Counted from the first letter of the stretch, positions 1 through 11,267 are shown. The stretch: 64,000 nucleotides of DNA from Bufo bufo (GCF_905171765.1 NC_053391.1:110458644-110522643), one strand, 5' to 3'. A program made the numbers and translations. The notes: generated by a model from the letters alone, not told the origin.

Positions 1-96
1 CACGTACTAAGAATACCTCACACTCTCCGTAATGAGAAAGAGTACAGCTCCAGACAACACATGATGTATTTATTGGTGAGAAACCCACAGTAGCAT

Positions 97-99
97 AGT

Positions 100-132
<33 letters not shown>

Positions 133-305
133 CTCTTTCTTTCTCTTTCTTTCTCTTTCTTTCTCTTTCTTTCTCTTTCTTTCTCTTTCTTTCTCTTTCT
201 TTCTCTTTCTTTCTCTTTCTTTCTCTTTCTTTCTCTCTCTTTCTCTCTCTTTCTCTCTCTTTCTCTCTCTTTTTCTCTCTTTTTCTTTCTTTCTTTCTCT
301 CTTTT
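97..305. repeat. Pyrimidine microsatellite (CT/CTTT)n
   Basis: Uninterrupted CT dinucleotides grade into long CTTTCTTT and CTCTTT runs. An open frame rich in Lys, Arg and Glu on the minus strand is only a translation of this repeat. Confidence 0.97.
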
Positions 306-809
306 ATTTGGCGAACCTTTGCTCATGTCTAATATATCTGTGGGTGTAATGAAATGTTCATCTGGTGTTCTTGTCTCAATGTGCTTTTGGCTATATATTC
401 TGGGGCTGTTTTCTGCTAATATAGTCAATGTCTAATTATCATATTAATCACAGTATATGAAATGAATGTCTCTGTAGGTGATCTCCAGCCTGTGCTCTCC
501 AGCTGTTATGAAACAAATACTCCCAGTAGGCCTTGACAACCTGTGGGCACAACAGCTGGAAAATCCGAGGTGTTAGACAACTGGTCTATATTGTGATCTA
601 GGCTTGCGAACTTGACTTGTGGTCTAATCAGGGCCGTCTTTAATATTGATTGGACCCTGGGCAAGGATTTCCTTGGGCCCCCTGGATCCCGCCTTCCCAC
701 ACCCTAGCATGCAATCACGCCCTCCACCACAACATATTATATGTGCACATTGAGCAGCAGTAGTGTATGGTTGCTAATCACTGCAGTATTATTTATTTAG
801 GGACTGTAT

Positions 810-1029
810 GGCCTCATGCACACGACTGTGCCGTTTTTTGCGGTCCGCAAAAAACTTAAGCCGCACGTGTGCCTTCCACAATTTGCGTAACGGAACGGGC
901 ATCCCTTTGTAGACATGCCTATTCTTGTCCGCAAAACGGACAAGAATAGGACATGTTCTATTTTTTTGGGCGGGGCCAAGGAACGGAGCAACGGATGCGG
1001 ACCCAAACAACGGCCGTGTGCATGAGGCC
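810..1029. mobile_element. MITE with GGCCTCATGCACACG inverted termini
   Basis: The termini GGCCTCATGCACACG and CGTGTGCATGAGGCC are inverted. The interior is rich in TTTTTTGCGG / CCGCAAAA palindromic motifs. There is no coding capacity. A related, more decayed copy lies at 34783-34987. Flanking trinucleotides (TAT and TAA) suggest a short AT target but are not identical. Confidence 0.6.
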
Positions 1030-1298
1030 TAAGCACATGCAGTCTCAGGAGTGGTCCACACCACACCCCTGCCTTGCAGCCTCACAGGAGTACAGGACCA
1101 GTATCTGCACACGTATGTATGGCATAATTGGGATGCACATCACACATGACACAGGTCTTTACCAGACACATTATTATTGCCACATGTGTCACATGCCACT
1201 ACCGACTGTACAGCCGTTCAGAGTTCAGACAGTTCACAGTTCCACTTCCTTCAGAAAAGCGAGCCTGCCGTGCACTCCAGCGACTTACAGATAGAGGC

Positions 1299-1321
1299 AG
1301 TGGCGTTGCTATGGCTGGTGT
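1299..1321 (+). mobile_element. Solo hAT-like left terminus
   Basis: The sequence starting CAGTGGCGTTGCTATGG matches the conserved form of hAT termini seen elsewhere here (CAGTGGCGTAACTA at 2209). I found no matching right end with a duplicated 8-mer, so this is a remnant or an end whose partner was rearranged into the palindromic array that follows. Confidence 0.4.
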
Positions 1322-2147
1322 CACCCTTTGCTCAAGGGGGGCCCTCATGGTGTGGACTTGTCATTTTTACTAAGGAATATAGTTTAACCATTTATGTGCA
1401 AAAGAGAAAAAAAGAGGTCTTGGTCTATGTGCAGATATCTGATTGGAGCTGACTTCTTATTTTCTCTTTTGCACATAAATGGTTAAACTATATTCCTTAG
1501 TGAAAATGACCAGTCCAGTCCACACCATGAGGGCCCCCCAGGCCCCCCCTGAGCAAAGATTAGTAAATGTGGCAGGTGGTGGCCCCAGGCCACAGTTCAG
1601 CAGACAGAGAGAACCCAACTCCTTTGTCTCCCGTCTCTCTAATAATCCACCAGTAATTTAAATAACCCCATTAGTGGGGGATTATTATAGAGACGGGAGA
1701 CAAAGGAGTTGGGTTCTCTCTGTCTGCTGAACTGTGGCCTGGGGCCACCACCTGCCACATTTACTAATCTTTGCTCAGGGGGGCCCTCATGGTGTGGTGT
1801 GGACTGGACTGGTCATTTTCACTAAGGAATATAGTTTAACCATTTATGTGCAAAAGAGAAAATAAGAAGTCAGCTCCAATCAGATATCTGCACATAGACT
1901 CTTGGTCTATGTGCAGATATCTGATTGGAGCTGACTTCTTATTTTCTCTTTTGCACATAAATGGTTAAACTATATTCCTTAGTGAAAATGACCAGTCCAG
2001 TCCACACCACACCATGAGGGCCCCCCTGAGCAAAGATTAGTAAATGTGGCAGGTGATGGCCCCAGGCCACAGTTCAGCAGCAGAGTCAGACAGATAGAAG
2101 AACCCAACCCCTGCCCTTGTCGCCTGGGGCTCTCTATAATAATCCCC
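1322..2147. repeat. Four alternating inverted copies of a ~240-bp unit
   Basis: One unit (key landmarks: TGCACATAAATGGTTAAAC, then CCACACCATGAGGGCCC, then GCCACAGTTCAGCAG) occurs four times in alternating orientation. The copies are a partial inverted copy at about 1322-1412, a direct copy at 1415-1655, an inverted copy at 1675-1900 and a direct copy at 1904-2147. Adjacent copies therefore form near-perfect palindromes centred near 1665 and 1902. The units are almost identical, so the array is young or has been homogenised. No coding function is seen. Confidence 0.85.
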
Positions 2148-2542
2148 CACAAATTTATGAATGGTCGGATCTGGTGACCTGACCGGTTTCTTCTAATATA
2201 AAGTCAATCAGTGGCGTAACTAGAACTGACTGGGCCCCACACCAAATTATTGAATGCCCCCCCCCCCCTCATGAGCCCCAGTCCTGCAGCTAGTCAAAAT
2301 CACTCACTCAGACCAGGCCCTGCTGCGACTTCGCCCGTTTCCCACACATATACTGCATATCATGTCACTGTATATAATACTATTGTGGGGGCCCTTTGAC
2401 AATTTAGTCCTCATCTCAGGTGGGCCCCTTTTGAGTTCAGGCCCCGCAGTAGCTGCGTCCCCTGCTTCCACTATAGGTACGCTCCTGCCTTTCACAATAT
2501 TACAGCTATACACACTATACAATGCCAATAAATATAATTAGG

Positions 2543-2900
2543 GAGAGTTTACATTTCCGTTTCATTTTCCGTTCTTCTGATGTGTCAGAAGAACGAAAAA
2601 AAAAAAAAAAAACTGGATGTATCTTGTAATAAAAAATAAAAAAAAAAGGATCCTGTAAACAAATGGATCCTGTTGCATCCATTATTCACATTTGGCATCC
2701 GTTTGAGCCATTTCTGAGATCTGTTCTATCAGACGGAAAAAAGTACTGCATACAGGAGTACGGATCTCAGGTAGAAATGGCTCAAACGGATGCCAAATGT
2801 GCATAATGGATGCAACAGGATCCATTTGTTTACAGGATTCTTTTTTTCTGTTCTTCTGACGGAGCAGAAGAACCGAAAATGAAACGGAGATGTGAACTCT
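2543..2900. mobile_element. Palindromic MITE
   Basis: The outer arms (AGAGTTTACATTTCCG…, CCGTTCTTCTGA) recur inverted at 2850-2900. The inner arms (CATTTGGCATCCGTTTGAGCC and its inverse) meet near 2725. It is a long imperfect palindrome with poly-A interruptions, non-coding. Confidence 0.7.
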
Positions 2901-3048
2901 TGCTTACTGGAATACACAGAAAAAAAATAGCATAACCAATTTCAAGCAAGTACAGGAATAGCATCCACTGGGCAGTGTATTTCCCCTATGCATCCTCAGT
3001 ATGGGGCTGAATGTATAGATATACACAGACAGTCATTATATAGTCTTA

Positions 3049-3815
3049 GGGCTCTTTCACACCTGCGTTATTGTCTTCCGGCATAGAGTTCCGTCGTCGG
3101 GGCTCTATGCCGGAAGAATCCTGATCAGGATTATCCTAATGCATTCTGAATGGAGAGTAATCCGTTCAGGATGCATCAGGATGTCTTCAGTTCCGGTACG
3201 GAACGTTTGTTGGCCGGAGAAAATACCGCAGCATGCTGCGCTTTTTGCTCCGGCCAAAAATCCGGAACACTTGCCGCAAGGCCGGATCCGGAATTAATGC
3301 CCATTGGAAGGCATTGATCCGGATCCGGCCTTAAGCTAAACGTCGTTTCGGCGCATTGCCGGAGCCGACATTTAGCTTTTTCAGAGTGGTTACCATGGCT
3401 GCCGGGACGCTAAAGTCCTGACAGCCATGGTAAGTGTAGTGGGGAGCGGGGGAGCAGTGTACTTACCGTCCGTGCGGCTCCCCGGGCGCTCCAGAGTGAC
3501 GTCAGGGCGCCCCAAGCGCATGGATCACGTGATCCATGTGATCACGTCATCCATGCGCATGGGGCGCTCTGACGTCATTCTGGAGCGCCCCGGGAGCCGC
3601 ACGGACTGTAAGTATACCGCTCCCCTGCTCCCCGCTCCTACTATGGCAACCAGGACTTTAATAGCGTCCTGGGTGCCATAGTAACACTGAAAGCATTTGG
3701 AAGACGGTTCCGTCTTCAAATGCTTTCAGTACACTTGCGTTTTTCCGGATCCGGAGTGTAATTCCGGCAAGTGGAGTACACGCCGGATCCGGACAACGCA
3801 AGTGTGAAAGAGGCC
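3049..3815. mobile_element. Palindromic MITE, TTA target (PIF/Harbinger-like)
   Basis: The termini GGGCTCTTTCACAC and GTGTGAAAGAGGCC are inverted and flanked by TTA on both sides. A 3-bp TTA duplication with GG-starting ends is typical of PIF/Harbinger elements. The central 3465-3600 segment is a near-perfect palindrome around GATCACGTGATC. The element resembles other MITEs here (10787-11267, 21835-22186). It encodes nothing convincing. The family assignment is inference. Confidence 0.75.
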
Positions 3816-3914
3816 TTAGGCCTGTTTCTCATTTCACATATGCATTTTATGCTTTGAAATTTCCACCAAATGCCTCCACTGGTGAGAGAACTAGGTTCTG
3901 TTACATATACAGTA

Positions 3915-4169
3915 GGGCTCATTCAGACGGCCGTATGCTGTCCGCAAAAATACTGAATGCTATCCGTTTTTTTGCGGATCCGCAAAAAAACGGATCTGCA
4001 AAAAAACGGATAGCATTCAGTATTTTTGCGGACCCATAGACTTCAATGGGGCCATGTCCTGATTTTCACGGACAAGTATAGGACATGTTTCATTTTTTTT
4101 GCGGATCCGCAAAAAAACGGATAGCATTCAGTATTTTTGCGGACAGCATACGGCCGTCTGAATGAGCCC
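3915..4169. mobile_element. MITE with GGGCTCATTCAGACGG inverted termini
   Basis: The ends GGGCTCATTCAGACGGCC and GGCCGTCTGAATGAGCCC are perfect inverses, flanked by TA. The interior repeats TTTTTTGCGGATCCGC and CGGATAGCATTCAGTATTT in both orientations. A related miniature core is embedded in each unit of the satellite at 51090-52200. Confidence 0.75.
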
Positions 4170-5222
4170 TAATAGATAGATGATATATAGATAGATAATC
4201 ACACACACACACCTTTCACATACATACACTTGCCTTTTATGCAGGCTAGATGGATTTGTCAGGCTGTGGAGGATCCAGAAGAGTTTCTAACCCCCCCCAG
4301 CACATGGCTGGTGTCTCCTCCTCAGAGAGCAGTGCAGCCCCCCCTCACTCTGTCCCGACTAGACACTGATAGGCGATAGCAGAGCAAAGAGCACTACTGC
4401 CCTGCCTTAATATGACAGTAAGTGAAGAGGAGCAAACTGGCGGGGAAGGGGGGGTTCTTAAGGAAGCTCCAGGGAGATTTTTTTTTAAGGTAGCAGCATA
4501 AGCTGCTGCTGACAAGAGCTGCTGTTATCTTCAGTGCGGCCCTCCACTATACGCTGCCTGAAGTTTACATCATAGTACATGCAACCCTGCCCTGCTGACA
4601 CCCCTGCTACTGCTCTCGGGCCCCTTCTAAGCTCGGGGCCCCGAAGCAGCTGCTTCCCTGATAGTTACGCCCCTGAAGTCAATATATATATGCCTATGCG
4701 CAGCGTGCCACTGCTTTTTGCTTACCTCCTCCTCAGTCCTGTCCTCCCCTCCTGGCGTGGCAGTGGCAGGTCGACTCTGGCTGGCTGCCTGACTGTGCTA
4801 TTATTAGGTAGGTCAGGTCAGCAGCAGGTCAGTGACTTCACTTGAGACTGGTCTGGTTCTTGTCTGGTAAGTGGTCACGTCACGTGAGGCTGTGACTCAC
4901 TCACCACTGCCACCCAATCCCTTTAGCCTCTGGACCGGAGGCGGGGACTTAGTCCCTGCTGATGCCTGCTCCGCTGTGGCGCTTCACCAGGCTGCGGTGA
5001 CTCACACAAGACACACCCCCTTTTACCACGTGAGTGACGGGGGCAGGGGGCCGAAGTGCTTCGCCTTCGCTGTAAGTTGTTCAAGTTGTCTAGTCTGTGC
5101 TGCGCTGCTGCATATTAGATACATAGAGTCAGAGTCGCGAGCTGGGCCAGGGCCCCCATGAGCAACTGGGCCCGGGGCAGCTGCCCCTTTTGCCCTGCGG
5201 CAAAGACAGCCCTGGGTCTAAT

Positions 5223-6042
5223 GATACATGAGAGAAGTTTCTAAGGTAGACCGATGACCTGACAGATGACTTGGAAATAACATGGTACATCAGTATTGAG
5301 CTGCCATTGATAAACTACACTTAAACATTTGCTTTGGCATTCTGTACAATACTTCTTTAATAGTCCCAGATCTATGGCTCACTGATATTTAATGAATCAG
5401 AAAGTTCTTATGGAGTGGTTAGAAATGTTGGTATCATTACATTAAATTATTTTATCAACTTGACAAGTGAGGAAAAAACTTTTCTCAATTGGAGAAAAAA
5501 AACATAAGTTACTAACACCATGGGGGGAATAAATGTTGACAGGTTAACTTCTAGTTAAAAGATCTGAATTGTGCACCAAATGGCTCGAGGCTGTAGGATT
5601 CAATGAGGGATTAAGCTGTGGCATCCCTGTCTTCCAGGTAGCCTGTAGCTCCTGCATAAAGTAATTTTTTTGCGTTTATGACTATGAGAAAGTTGAGCTG
5701 GCATAGCACAGCTCAACATGAAACCAAATTAAGACATTAGTGATTAAAACTCTGTGACCTTCTGCACAACACCTCAGGGGACGGAAATTATATTGGAAAA
5801 TGTGTGAAGAAAATTGACATGTAATTTGCCCTGAGCACAAATTCACAGTCAATGTTGTATCAAATAATAACATGCACATATAGCAAGCGGCAACATAGTT
5901 GTTGTGCAGTGAAGGACATTGTAATAAAACAAACACAAGTAGCTACAGTACTTTTAGTAATGACATTTTTATATAAATACAAAGTGATAACAATATAGAA
6001 GGAAATATACTGCAATCACAAATAAAAGGAATTATGCATATT
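5223..6042. other. Intronic sequence without recognised features
   Basis: This is AT-rich sequence after the hAT-like element. I see no exon-like frame with splice sites, no tRNA-like fold and no terminal repeats. Confidence 0.5.
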
Positions 6043-6300
6043 TTAAAGGGGTTTTCCAGGACTGGAAAACTCACCCTAACCCGCCTTCTCCCACATCAGA
6101 CGCCCCTTGCTCATCTCTCCAGGTAGGACTTGACAAAGGTCACTCTGACCGAAACATCGTCACTTGCCATATCTGGATTCATGTAAAAATAGCTGAAATA
6201 TAAAGACAGGAGACAAAATAACCTTCAGTTTGTAAGGAGATAAATAAAGACTATTAACTTCATATACATTTTGAGTGTACCCTGAATATTTTACATTATC
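6043..6300 (+). mobile_element. TTAA element end plus Penelope-like terminal fragment
   Basis: TTAAAGGGGTTTTCCAGG at 6043 is a typical end of the TTAA-target (Kolobok/T2-like) elements that recur in this window. It is followed near 6128-6165 by a hammerhead-like segment (UUGACAA, a 5-bp hairpin GGUCA/UGACC, then GAAAC). After that comes an AT-rich tail like those at other Penelope-like ends here. The boundaries are uncertain. Confidence 0.45.
6128..6165 (+). ncRNA. Degenerate hammerhead-like motif
   Basis: The core order is UUGACAA, one A, hairpin GGUCA-CUC-UGACC, then GAAAC. This follows the hammerhead layout, with positions 3 and 8 being U and A instead of C and G. Stem III is not palindromic here and stem I is not obvious, so it is probably inactive. 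Confidence 0.35.
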
Positions 6301-6613
6301 AGACGTGGTTGAAGAACCCTTTCAGTGGCACATCGTAAATATGTGTGTTGGAGTGCTATTCCAATTTCCATTTACAAGGATTGCATTTCACTACAGTACA
6401 GTCTTGTCTTAGATTAGGTAGACATACTAAAGGGGTCCTGCAGGAAAAGTAGTCCACTAGTACCTTAGAAAATATGTGGTCCCTACTGTCTATTAGGTTG
6501 CTCAGTGCCCATGTTCCACAATATTTGTTGGAATTGCATACCAGTGATGAGGGATTTGCTGGAAATCAATGAAGGAACGGGTCTATAGTCCTCAAGCATC
6601 AGTTTCAGAGGAA

Positions 6614-6890
6614 GGGTACTTTCACACTTGTGGCAGAGGATTCCGGCAGGCAGTTCCGGCGATGGCAAACTGATGGCATTTGTCAGACAGATCAGGATCC
6701 TGATCCGCATGACAACTGCATTAAAAACGCAGGATCCGTCTCTCCGGTGTCATCCGGTAAAAATGGATCCGGCATTTCTTTTTTTCCCATTTTTTGCAGT
6801 CTGAACATGCGCAGACCGCAATGCCGGATCCATTTTGCCGGAACACTCGGGAAGTGTTCCGGAATTTTGGCCGGAGATAAAACCGCAACC
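6614..6890. mobile_element. Truncated TTA-type MITE
   Basis: The left end GGTACTTTCACACTTGTGG and internal TCCGGC/GCCGGA-rich motifs match the family at 3049-3815. The right terminus is missing where the sequence meets the AATATTCG-rich element at about 6905. Confidence 0.5.
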
Positions 6891-6904
6891 ACAAGCAAGA
6901 AGGG

Positions 6905-7140
6905 AGGTATACTGTTGGGCGCGAATATTCGAATTGCAGTAATTATCGCGAATATCAGCATTTCGAGAATTTGCAAATATTTAGAATATAGTCATATAAA
7001 TTCGTAATTTTGAATATTCTAGATTTTTTTTTCATCAGTAACCTCCCTTCTTGCTTGTGAGCCAATGAGAAGGCTGCAATGTCTTTGTCTGAGCTTAGCA
7101 ACATCCCTAGCAACCAGTAGGAAAGTTGCCTACCCCTTAC
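6905..7140 (+). mobile_element. Left part of AATATTCG-rich hAT-like element
   Basis: GCGCGAATATTCGAATTG, then ATTTGCAAATATTTAG, then TTGCTTGTGAGCCAATGA resemble the left half of the TSD-defined element at 27550-28012. This copy lacks a right end and is abutted by the Tc1 element at 7143. Confidence 0.5.
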
Positions 7141-7142
7141 TA

Positions 7143-8577
7143 CACTGCTCAAAAAAATAAAGGGAACACTTAAACAACACAATGTAACTCCAAGTCAATC
7201 ACACTTCTGTGAAATCAAACTGTCCACTTAGGAAGCAACACTGAATGACAATCAATTTCACATGCTGTTGTGCAAATGGGATAGACAACAGGTAGAAATT
7301 ATAGGCAATTAGCAAGACACCCCCAATAAAGGAGTGATTCTGCAGGTGGTGACCACAGACCACTTCTCAGTTCCTATGCTTCCTGGCCGATGTTTTGGTC
7401 ACTTTTGAATGCTGGCGGTGCTTTCACTCTAGTGGTAGCATGAGATGGAGTCTACAACCCACACAAGTGGCTCAGGTAGTGCAGCTTATCCAGGATGGCA
7501 CATCAATGCGAGCTGTGGCAAGAAGGTTTGCTGTGTCTGTCAGCGTAGTGTCCAGAGCATTGAGGCGCTACCAGGAGGCAGGCCAGTACATCAGGAGACG
7601 TGGAGGAGGCCATAGGAGGGCAACAACCCAGCAGCAGGACCGCTACCTCCGCCTTTGTGCAAGGAGGAACAGGAGGAGCACTGCCAGAGCCCTGCAAAAT
7701 GACCTCCAGCTGGCCACAAATGTGCATGTGTCTGCTCAAACGGTCAGAAACAGACTCCATGAGGGTGATATGAGGGCCCGACATCCACAGGTGGGGGTTG
7801 TGCTTACAGCCCAACACCGTGCAGGACGTTTGGCATTTGCCAGAGAACACCAAGATTGGCAAATTCGCCACTGGCGCCCTGTGCTCTTCACAGATGAAAG
7901 CAGGTTCACACTGAGCACATGTGACAGACATGACAGAGTCTTGAGACGCCGTGGAGAACGTTCTGCTGCCTGCAACATCCTCCAGCATGACCGGTTTGGC
8001 ATTGGGTCAGTAATGGTGTGGGGTGGCATTTCTTTGGAGGGCCGCAAAGCCCTCCATGTGCTCGCCAGAGGTAGCCTGACTGCCATTAGGTACCGAGATG
8101 AGATCCTCAAACCCCTTGTGAGACCATATGCTGGTGCGGTTGGCCCTGGGTTCCTCCTAATGCAAGACAATGCTAGACCTCATGTGGCTGGAGTGTGTCA
8201 GCAGTTCCTGCAAGACGAAGGCATTGATGCTATGGACTGGCCCGCCCGTTCCCCAGACCTGAATCCAATTGAGCACATCTGGGACATCATGTCTCGCTCT
8301 ATCCACCAATGTCACGTTGCACCACAGACTGTTCAGGAGTTGGCAGATGCTTTAGTCCAGGTCTGGGAGGAGATCCCTCAGGAGACCGTCCGCCACCTCA
8401 TCAGGAGCATGCATAGGCGTTGTAGGGAGGTCATACAGGCACGTGGAGGCCACACACACTACTGATCCTCATTTTGACTTGTTTTAAGGACATTACATCA
8501 AAGTTGGATCAGCCTGTAGTGTGTTTTTCCACTTTAATTTTGAGTGTGACTCCAAATTCAGACCTCCATGGGTTAAA
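7143..8577 (+). mobile_element. Tc1/mariner element, right end missing
   Basis: A TA dinucleotide (7141-7142) precedes the terminus CACTGCTCAAAAAAATAAAG. The 5' region and complete transposase frame (7440-8465) follow. No inverted copy of the terminus is present downstream, and similarity stops around 8577, so the right inverted repeat has been lost. A second copy starts at 62876 with the same left end and UTR, differing by scattered substitutions. Confidence 0.9.
7440..8465 (+). CDS. Tc1 transposase, intact DD34E frame
   Basis: The frame encodes 341 residues, the usual length for Tc1 transposases, from an ATG at 7440. An upstream in-frame TTG (7395) is unlikely in a eukaryote. The N-terminal part has two helix-turn-helix segments, around residues 10-45 ([19 protein letters not shown]) and 105-120. 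A basic glycine-rich linker (RRRGGGHRR) lies between them. The catalytic triad is visible: D in FTDESRF, D in LMQDNARPH, and E in [10 protein letters not shown]. Exactly 34 residues separate the last two. The protein would bind the element's inverted repeats in the nucleus and catalyse cut-and-paste integration at TA. The frame has no stop or frameshift, but the element lacks its right end, so it could not move as a unit. Whether it is expressed is unknown. Confidence 0.9.
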   Translation: MRWSLQPTQVAQVVQLIQDGTSMRAVARRFAVSVSVVSRALRRYQEAGQYIRRRGGGHRRATTQQQDRYLRLCARRNRRSTARALQNDLQLATNVHVSAQTVRNRLHEGDMRARHPQVGVVLTAQHRAGRLAFAREHQDWQIRHWRPVLFTDESRFTLSTCDRHDRVLRRRGERSAACNILQHDRFGIGSVMVWGGISLEGRKALHVLARGSLTAIRYRDEILKPLVRPYAGAVGPGFLLMQDNARPHVAGVCQQFLQDEGIDAMDWPARSPDLNPIEHIWDIMSRSIHQCHVAPQTVQELADALVQVWEEIPQETVRHLIRSMHRRCREVIQARGGHTHY

Positions 8578-8757
8578 AAATACAGGGACAATGTCAAATC
8601 AACAGCATAATAAGCACAATGATGTGACAATGCAGGAATATCATAGCACAGGAATAATATATACTAATTATCACCAGGCACACAGTGACCGCAGAAGAAT
8701 ACTTATCACGAGCAGCCATGATACAGTATAAGGCTGGAGCTACATGGAGATCTTGGC

Positions 8758-9067
8758 CAGAGGCGTAGCTATAGGGGGTGCAGAGGTAGCAGTCCCTACT
8801 AGGCCTAGGAGCCTGAGGGGGCCCACAGACCCTTGTGCCACATAAGAAGACACTGATATTATAGAAAGTACATGCTGGTCAAGTTACACCTCTGGCTGGA
8901 CTGAAGGGGTTAGGTCAAGAATATGGCATGGGGGTGCGGTTTCAATTTTTACATCAGGCAGCATGAAGGCTATGTGCTTCCCTGCCCCTGGCCACAAAGC
9001 ACTGAGGGAAGGAGGGCCCAAGCTGAACTATTGCACCAGGGCTCATGAGCCTGTAGCTATGCCCCTG
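8758..9067 (+). mobile_element. Non-autonomous hAT-like element
   Basis: The left end CAGAGGCGTAGCTATAG and right end CTGTAGCTATGCCCCTG are inverted. The right flank TCTTGGGC has an imperfect counterpart (TCTTGGC) on the left, consistent with an 8-bp TSD that lost one G. The element at 16014-16324 is the same family in the opposite orientation. It is non-coding. Confidence 0.75.
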
Positions 9068-9631
9068 TCTTGGGCGCTACTGGTGTTGAGCTACCAAGGA
9101 TCGCAGTACAGCAGTGAAGCCATAAAAAATGAATGGAGTTGCAGTGTGACTCGCATGTTTGCTGTCACCACAGAATTGCAAAAAGTATAACCCTGTTGTA
9201 TGTTTTGTGATTCTGTGGTCAGGGTCTCGGCAAACATACAAGTTGCTCTGTGACCATTTCTATGGCTGCCCTACTACACTGTGATCATTGGTCATACAAC
9301 ACCTGTCATGGCTTATATCACCATGTAGCCCAATTCCCAAAATAATGTCACAGTAGGGAATAGATAATCCACAAGCCACCAAACTCCAAGAGACAGATTC
9401 AAATTATGGCACATGACATATTTGCACTATAATTACACTTCTTGACACTTCAAAGGTAGCAAGAAAGTGGGCAGGACTTGGTGGGAGCCTGGTAAATCCA
9501 TAATAATTTACACCAGAAACTTGTACATGCACATTAGGTATGGCTAAGTATTCATGTGTTCTAAATGGCGACAGATGAATAAATCACATACAACTTATCC
9601 TGCAAAAAACAAGGCCTCATACATCTGACTT
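9068..9631. other. Intronic sequence without recognised features
   Basis: I see no exon, repeat terminus or RNA gene in this stretch. Confidence 0.45.
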
Positions 9632-9870
9632 AAAGGGGTTGTGCAAGAATCTGTGGCAAGCTCACCACTTGGCCAGACCTGTAAAGGGAAGCTTACCTAC
9701 CTGCTTCAAGGTGTTGGATCCCCATTCCTTCTCCTCCTGGCCTGAGATGCTCCGCTGAGCTCCATCTCTGAAAACATCTGGTTTGACATGGCTGAAGCCA
9801 ACCACTGGCCCTGGTGGTGAGCAGATCCCCTTGCATCATGTGACCATTTGACCAGATCTCTTGTCCAAAG
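9632..9870 (+). mobile_element. TTAA-type element fragment
   Basis: TTAAAGGGGTTGTGCAAG is a characteristic left end of the TTAA-target families in this window. The GC-rich body follows, but no inverse right end is found. Confidence 0.45.
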
Positions 9871-10783
9871 GCCACTTTATTTAGTATGAGCAGACCCAAA
9901 GAGTTTGAGGCAGAAATCCAGGCACAACCACTAGCTGGTCCACACAGTAAAGTAGGTCTTCGTCAAATGACTGCCCAGAACTACTATGCAGCTGATTCAA
10001 ATGCTTCACCCCCCACTCCCATTTGACAGTGAGAATAACTACCTGATATTTTATGTTTAAAACCAACATTTCCAATCCTTCTTTCCTTCCTGAAGGCAGA
10101 CGTGAGTTGGGACACCCCAAACTCTTTATTTGGGACTGCAAACGTGTGTTGGGCGTCTTTTCAGTGAACATGGATTTTATTTTTCTAGCTGTGATGTTGT
10201 TGCACTTTATTCTTCTGTTCCACATGGGTTAGGTCTTGCAGATTTGTCTTGCCGTCAGCTACATTAAATAGTCCAACATTTATTGAATATCTTGTGAGAA
10301 CTGTTGAGTTCCTGCTTAATCATAATTTCTTTGGATTTAAAACTTACAATTGAGAACTCCTGTATAACAAGTGCCTTGTATAGGAAGGATAATGCAGAGA
10401 ATTCTATTTTACACGCCTGCTCTTCCAAACACGTGATTCATAATATATGGTGAAATGTTGTTTGTTTGTCGTAGCTGTTCAAAAGATGCAACCTTTCACC
10501 ATGACTCAGTGCTACTTAACAAGACTTCATGATAGATGTTATCCAGAATGGACCCTCAGTAGAACCTGCTCTGGAGAGGAAAAACTGAACAGTAATATGA
10601 TTTTGAGAGAACTGGATTCTCTACTGCAAATCCAAAAACAATTGACGGTGTGGTTACTATTGAAACAACCTTTAGTAACCAATTTAATAGGGTTAAAATT
10701 ATGATTAGGTAATACTTACCTCTATTGGAGGATTTGTATTATCACCCAGTCTGTTTATAGAGGTGGAGCAAAAAAATACAGCC
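9871..10783. other. Intronic sequence without recognised features
   Basis: Several short frames occur here, but none shows a protein family motif, codon bias or paired splice sites. Confidence 0.45.
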
Positions 10784-10786
10784 TTA

Positions 10787-11267
10787 GGCCTCTTTCACAC
10801 GGCCGTTTTTTTTTTTCCGTTTTGCGGGCCGTTTTTTGCGGTCCGTATACGGTCCGTATACGGAACCATTCATTTCAATGGTTCCGCAAAAAAAACGGAA
10901 TGTGTTCCGTATGCATTCCGTTTCTGTATTTCCGTTTTTCCGTTCCGTTTAAAGATAGAACATGTCCTATATTTGGCCGCAAATCACGTTCCGTTGCTCC
11001 ATTAAAGTCTATGGGTCCGCAAAAAAACGGAATGCATACGGAAATGCATCCGTATGTCTTCCGTATCCGTTCCGTTTTTTGCGGAACCATCTATTGAAAA
11101 TGTTATGCCCAGCCCAATTTTTTCTATGAAATTACTGTACACTGTATATGCCATACGGAAAAACGGAACGGGAACGGAAACACAACAGAAAAAAAAACGG
11201 AACAACGGATCCGTTTAAAACGGACCGCAAAACACTGAAAAAGACATACTGTCGTGTGAAAGAGGCC
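10787..11267. mobile_element. MITE with TTA TSD (PIF/Harbinger-like)
   Basis: GGCCTCTTTCACACGGCCG and the inverse GTGTGAAAGAGGCC are bracketed by TTA (10784-10786 and 11268-11270). The interior is dense in CCGTTTTTTGCGG-type motifs in both orientations. Open frames within it are by-products of the repeat. Confidence 0.8.

Larger units (their letters stand above)
2209..4675. mobile_element. Nested hAT-like element with perfect 8-bp TSD
   Basis: The left end CAGTGGCGTAACTAG and right end TAGTTACGCCCCTG are inverted. They are bracketed by the identical 8-mer AAGTCAAT (2201-2208 and 4676-4683). It sits wholly inside the 629-5214 element, so it inserted later. It contains three palindromic MITEs. 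A second right-end-like sequence (ACTATAGGTACGCTCCTG, ending near 2488) indicates a further truncated copy of the same family near its left end. No transposase is visible. Confidence 0.85.
629..5214. mobile_element. Composite hAT-like element with perfect 8-bp TSD
   Basis: The left end reads CAGGGCCGTCTTTAA. The right end is its imperfect inverse (…CAAAGACAGCCCTG). Both are flanked by the identical 8-mer GGTCTAAT (621-628 and 5215-5222). CAGGG termini with an 8-bp duplication are the hallmark of the hAT superfamily, a group of cut-and-paste DNA transposons. No transposase-like reading frame is present, so it would depend on a trans-acting transposase. The 4586 bp are swollen by nested elements: a MITE at 810-1029, alternating inverted units at 1322-2147, and a second hAT-like element at 2209-4675. 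Confidence 0.85.

Noticed and set aside
18..428. 136-residue Lys/Glu/Arg-rich reading frame on the minus strand
   Set aside because: It is the translation of a CT/CTTT microsatellite. No start context, splice sites or family similarity.
4200..4690. Third hAT-like TSD (CCTTTCAC near 2490 and 4213)
   Set aside because: The two 8-mers are not positioned at opposite ends of an inverted-terminus element, so the match is probably chance.
7503..8170. Long minus-strand frames (144 and 161 residues) opposite the Tc1 transposase
   Set aside because: They are shadows of the plus-strand transposase. Equivalents recur at 63234-63901 only because the element is repeated.
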